DNA of 38,133 bases. It comes from Gammaproteobacteria bacterium (GTDB lineage: Bacteria > Pseudomonadota > Gammaproteobacteria > Thiotrichales > Thiotrichaceae). The stretch lies in NCBI GenBank assembly GCA_018822845.1, contig JAHJJD010000095.1:1-38133 (forward strand), read 5' to 3'. The position numbers and the translations under genes are program-made. The stretch's first letter is position 1; each line of letters begins with the position of its first letter. Below, piece after piece: positions 34,845 to 38,133 of the stretch. The notes below the pieces were generated by a model that was not told the origin of the DNA, made no database searches, and saw only the letters and a list, made by a program, of their open reading frames with translations.

Positions 34845-35648
34845 ATGACCGATGCTACCCAATACACCATCCAGCAAGAACCGTTCTACCAGGCCACCGG
34901 GCGCGAAGTCGAACTGTACCAGGCCGCCTACCGCTCACGCTTGCCGGTGATGGTGAAAGGCCCGACGGGTTGCGGTAAATCGCGTTTCGTCGAACACATG
35001 GCATGGAAACTCGGCAAGCCACTGATCACAGTTGCTTGTAACGAAGACATGACCGCCTCCGATCTGGTCGGACGCTATTTACTCGAAGCCAATGGCACAC
35101 GCTGGCTGGATGGCCCTTTGACCACTGCCGCCCGCATTGGCGCAATTTGCTACCTCGATGAAATCGTTGAGGCACGCCAGGATACTACTGTAGTCATTCA
35201 CCCACTGACGGATCACCGCCGCACCCTGCCGCTGGATAAAAAAGGCGAACTGGTGAACGCGCACCCTGATTTTCAGTTGGTGATTTCCTACAATCCGGGC
35301 TATCAAAGCCTGATGAAAGATTTGAAACAGTCCACCAAGCAACGTTTCGTGGCATTCGATTTTGACTACCCTGCCGCCGATGTCGAATCCACCATTTTGC
35401 AGCAAGAAGCAAACGTGGACGCGGCCATGGCAGACAAGTTGGTGAAAATTGCGCATACCGCCCGTAACCTGAAAGGGCATGGGCTGGATGAAGGCATTTC
35501 CACCCGTTTGCTGGTCTACGCCGCCAACCTGATGCGCGATGGGATTGCAGCGGGTGACGCTTGCCGCATGGCACTGGTTAGCCCGATTACCTATGATGCG
35601 GATATTCGCAGCACGCTGAACCACGCGATTGACGCGATTTTTGGGTAG
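34845..35648 (+). CDS. cbbQ: RuBisCO activase AAA+ subunit CbbQ
   Basis: A 267-residue MoxR-group AAA+ ATPase. The Walker A motif GPTGCGKS is at 39-46, Walker B CYLDE at 101-105, then the FQLVISYNPGYQSLMKDLKQSTKQRF block that marks CbbQ/NorQ proteins. CbbQ hexamers with one CbbO remove inhibitory sugar phosphates from RuBisCO. With a form II enzyme upstream, this is likely the Q2O2-type activase. The ATG has AGGA nine bases upstream. It is separated from cbbM by a repeat plus terminator and from cbbO by another repeat. Confidence 0.96.
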   Translation: MTDATQYTIQQEPFYQATGREVELYQAAYRSRLPVMVKGPTGCGKSRFVEHMAWKLGKPLITVACNEDMTASDLVGRYLLEANGTRWLDGPLTTAARIGAICYLDEIVEARQDTTVVIHPLTDHRRTLPLDKKGELVNAHPDFQLVISYNPGYQSLMKDLKQSTKQRFVAFDFDYPAADVESTILQQEANVDAAMADKLVKIAHTARNLKGHGLDEGISTRLLVYAANLMRDGIAAGDACRMALVSPITYDADIRSTLNHAIDAIFG

Positions 35649-35664
35649 GGAAAACATTTGTAAG

Positions 35665-35727
35665 AGGGCGTATGCAATACGCCCCTACGGGAAATCGCCC
35701 TCTGTAGGGGCGTATTGCATACGCCCT
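35665..35727. repeat. Nested palindrome at the cbbQ/cbbO junction
   Basis: Two 24-base arms (35665-35688 and 35704-35727) are exact inverted copies, each holding its own hairpin GGGCGTAT-GCA-ATACGCCC. Outer tails and a central GGGAAATCGCCC stretch add further pairing. GTAGGGGCGTATTGCATACGCCC units are widespread interspersed repeats. The element ends five bases before the cbbO ribosome site, so it can fold in the leader of cbbO. Confidence 0.9.
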
Positions 35728-35743
35728 TTTCAGGAGTCATTTT

Positions 35744-37996
35744 ATGCACACCATTGACGAAACCATCGCCCGTTACCGCGCCCAACTAAGCTGCAACTTC
35801 AAGCAGCTTGATGAAGCCTTCGCCGCCTGTATGCAGGACGCGCTCGCGCTATTGAGTGAGCAAGGCATCAAGGATTACCTCGACGGTGCATCGTTGGTGT
35901 GCAAAATTGGGCGTGGTTTCGACCCCGTGCTGACTTATCTGGAAGAAATGCCGGTTATCGCGCACAAGCTCGGCGAAGGTATGTTGACCCGCGTTAGCCA
36001 AGCGGTGTGGAAAATATCGCGCACCCCGAACGGGCGTATTATTCCCATCTTTTTGCAGACTTTGCCCGACGTATGCCGCCGCCTCGAAAGTGAGGAGTTG
36101 GTTGAACATTACATCACTCTGCTGTTCGAGATGATGGATCGTACCACGGGGTCGATTCACGGTTTCCACACCACCATTCCCAGCCCCGGCTTGCCGAAAC
36201 TGCTGGAGCAAATGCCTTATTTAATGAGCCAGTTAGCCTTGGGTGGCTTGAAAAACTGGATCGAATACGGCATCCGCAACTACGGCAAACACCCGCATCG
36301 GCAGGAAGAATATTTCAGCCTGCAATCCGCCGATGCCAAGGCGATGTTGCAGCACGAACGCCACGGTACGCTGTTTACCCACAACGAGCGCAAGCTGAAT
36401 TTGTATTTGCAAGCCTGCTGGGAAAGTCACGAATACCTTGTGCCTTATTCGGTGGATTTCCGCGATATGCGCGAGCAGCAGCCGTATTTTGACGAGTTCG
36501 GGATGCGCATTCCTGATGTGTTCGACGATGCGCATGGCGTGACGGGGATTGACCGTTACCGCGCAGTATTGGCGCACATGGCGGCGCATCAACGCTGGAC
36601 GCACAAAGTGGTGGCGGATAATTTCAGCCCACAACAACGCATTGCGATTGAACGTCTGGAAGACAGTCGGGTGGAATATTTGGCGATGCAGGAATACCCC
36701 GGTTTGCGGCGGATTTTCAGCGCGTTGCACCCTGCCCCGTTGGAAAACGAGTGTGATTCCAAGACCGAATCGTGTTTCCGGCATCGGCTGGCGATGTTGT
36801 CGTGGGCGATTCTGAATCCGGCACATGGCTATCAGAACGCGAAGATCAATGAGTTCGCGGGCAAGTTCCACGCAAAAATGGCGGAAGGCAACGCGACCAC
36901 GGCGGATATGGTGTCTGTGGCGATTTCGTTTGTGGCGCAGACGCGCTTGCAAACTGACCAGTTGCCGAGCGTGTATTTCAACAATACCGCGATTCCTTAC
37001 CGCGATGATAACCGCCATTTGTGGCAGTACATCGAGGAAAGCGACGACGAAGAATTCTTCGACGAACACAAGCAAACCGCGCAACAAAACGAGCAATCGG
37101 GCTTGCCGCCGCGCCATTACCCTGAGTGGGATTACAGCACGCAGACGTATCGCCCGGACTGGACGAGCGTGTATGAAAGTTTGCATCCAACGGGTAATGC
37201 GGCGGTGATTGATACGCTGTTGCAGAAACACGCGGCGTTGGCAAAGCGTTTGAAGCAGATTGTGGATTTGTTGAAGCCGCAAAATTATACGCGGGTACGC
37301 TATCAGGAAGAAGGCAGCGAGCTGGATCTGGATGTGGCGATCCGTTCCCTGATTGATTTCAAGGGCGGGGCGAACCCTGACCCGCGCATCAATATGAGCC
37401 ACAAGCATGACGGGCGCAATATTGCGGTAATGCTGTTGCTGGATTTGTCGGCTTCGATCAGCGAAGTGCCGGAAGGCGCGACGCAAAGCATTCTGGAACT
37501 GAGTCAGGAAGCGGTGTCGTTGCTGGCGTATGCGATTGAGGCGTTGGGCGACCCGTTTGCGATTGCGGGGTTTGCGTCCAATACGCGGCATGAGGTGCGT
37601 TACCAGCACATCAAGGGTTTCAAGGAACATTGGAACGATGAGGTGAAGGGGCGGCTGGCGGCGATGCAGGCGGGGTATTCGACGCGGATGGGTGCGGCGG
37701 TGCGTCATGCGGCGCATTATCTGGAACATCAACAGGCGGATAAAAAACTACTGCTGATTTTAACCGATGGCGAACCGTCGGATATTGACGTGGATGACCC
37801 GCAATTACTGACGCAAGATACGCGCCAAGCGGTGAAAGAATTGGATCAGAAAGGCATTTACAGCTATTGCATTAGCCTTGATCCGCGAGCGGATGAGTAT
37901 GTGCGGGATATTTTCGGCAAGCGCGTTACCGTGGTGGATAATGTGCAGCGGTTGCCGGAAAGGATGACGCAGGTGTTTGTTACGTTGACGGGGTAA
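35744..37996 (+). CDS. cbbO: RuBisCO activase VWA subunit CbbO
   Basis: A 750-residue adaptor of the CbbQ-CbbO activase. The C-terminal von Willebrand factor A domain has a complete metal site: DLSAS at 567-571, a downstream threonine near the TRMGAAVRHA segment, and LTDGEPSD. This domain docks to RuBisCO in characterised activases. The N-terminal 500 residues form the CbbO/NorD-like helical region, with an HxxxH-like QRWTHKVVADNF and ERLEDSRVEYLAMQEYPGLRRIF. It starts with CAGGAG seven bases upstream and is the last gene in the window. The length is normal for the family. Confidence 0.95.
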   Translation: MHTIDETIARYRAQLSCNFKQLDEAFAACMQDALALLSEQGIKDYLDGASLVCKIGRGFDPVLTYLEEMPVIAHKLGEGMLTRVSQAVWKISRTPNGRIIPIFLQTLPDVCRRLESEELVEHYITLLFEMMDRTTGSIHGFHTTIPSPGLPKLLEQMPYLMSQLALGGLKNWIEYGIRNYGKHPHRQEEYFSLQSADAKAMLQHERHGTLFTHNERKLNLYLQACWESHEYLVPYSVDFRDMREQQPYFDEFGMRIPDVFDDAHGVTGIDRYRAVLAHMAAHQRWTHKVVADNFSPQQRIAIERLEDSRVEYLAMQEYPGLRRIFSALHPAPLENECDSKTESCFRHRLAMLSWAILNPAHGYQNAKINEFAGKFHAKMAEGNATTADMVSVAISFVAQTRLQTDQLPSVYFNNTAIPYRDDNRHLWQYIEESDDEEFFDEHKQTAQQNEQSGLPPRHYPEWDYSTQTYRPDWTSVYESLHPTGNAAVIDTLLQKHAALAKRLKQIVDLLKPQNYTRVRYQEEGSELDLDVAIRSLIDFKGGANPDPRINMSHKHDGRNIAVMLLLDLSASISEVPEGATQSILELSQEAVSLLAYAIEALGDPFAIAGFASNTRHEVRYQHIKGFKEHWNDEVKGRLAAMQAGYSTRMGAAVRHAAHYLEHQQADKKLLLILTDGEPSDIDVDDPQLLTQDTRQAVKELDQKGIYSYCISLDPRADEYVRDIFGKRVTVVDNVQRLPERMTQVFVTLTG

Positions 37997-38133
37997 GTTT
38001 CTTGATAATCGAAGACGGATATTGGGTGAACTTAAACAAACGTCACTAAAGTCCCATAGGATTTCGGGGATGATTATCTAATTGGCTACTTCAGAAAACG
38101 GAACATAAAGCCGGTTAAGGGGTTTCCGAAGCT

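Noticed and set aside
34708-35727. The repeats around cbbQ as a CRISPR array or insertion sequence
   Set aside because: The two elements belong to different families, have no regular spacers, and encode no transposase.
36233-37732. A 499-codon open frame on the minus strand opposite cbbO
   Set aside because: Arginine- and histidine-rich composition typical of an antisense shadow; cbbO motifs on the other strand are complete.

Overview
The window looks like chromosomal DNA of a chemolithoautotrophic gammaproteobacterium. The best guess is a filamentous sulfur oxidiser of the Thiothrix type. This is inferred from a form II RuBisCO cluster (cbbR / cbbM-cbbQ-cbbO), a gammaproteobacterial ndk-rlmN-pilW-rodZ-hisS-yfgM-bamB operon, monofunctional trpD and trpC, and several families of palindromic interspersed repeats typical of such genomes. 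No tRNA, rRNA, CRISPR array, prophage or intact transposase was seen.

Layout. 1-1000 is an AT-rich patch with one short dynamin/Era-like GTPase on the minus strand and a 298-base non-coding stretch that has resolvase-site-like inverted repeats. 1001-8701 holds a CDP-alcohol phosphatidyltransferase, a TSUP transporter, an S41 peptidase behind der, and galU overlapping recD. 8698-16839 holds a large lipoprotein related to clan-A glycoside hydrolases, a minus-strand string recG-Uma2-MFS-sixA, and a PL14-like polysaccharide lyase. 16854-21371 is a minus-strand string trpD-trpC-lgt-thyA-zinc ribbon membrane protein. 21480-23644 contains small or unknown genes and a lytic transglycosylase. 23696-30372 is the ndk...bamB operon for nucleotide balance, translation fidelity, pilus assembly, cell shape and outer-membrane assembly. 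30544-32184 is a second, secreted copy of the glycoside-hydrolase-like family. 32226-37996 is the carbon-fixation locus: a divergent LysR regulator, form II RuBisCO, and the CbbQ/CbbO activase pair.

The most striking theme is palindromic repeat elements. Two lie in frame inside genes for recombination helicases: recD, directly before its Walker A motif, and recG, between the wedge domain and the helicase core. In both cases they seem to replace normally conserved linker sequence. Two more sit exactly at the cbbM/cbbQ and cbbQ/cbbO junctions, the first next to a strong intrinsic terminator, and another fills the space between two convergent genes at 2463-2577. A second theme is extracellular polysaccharide chemistry: two paralogous proteins with paired catalytic-type glutamates, about 20 kb apart, plus a PL14-type lyase. 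This would suit a sheathed or holdfast-forming filament, but that link is inference.

The last 137 bases (37997-38133) and the stretch 22994-23200 are AT-richer and show no gene.
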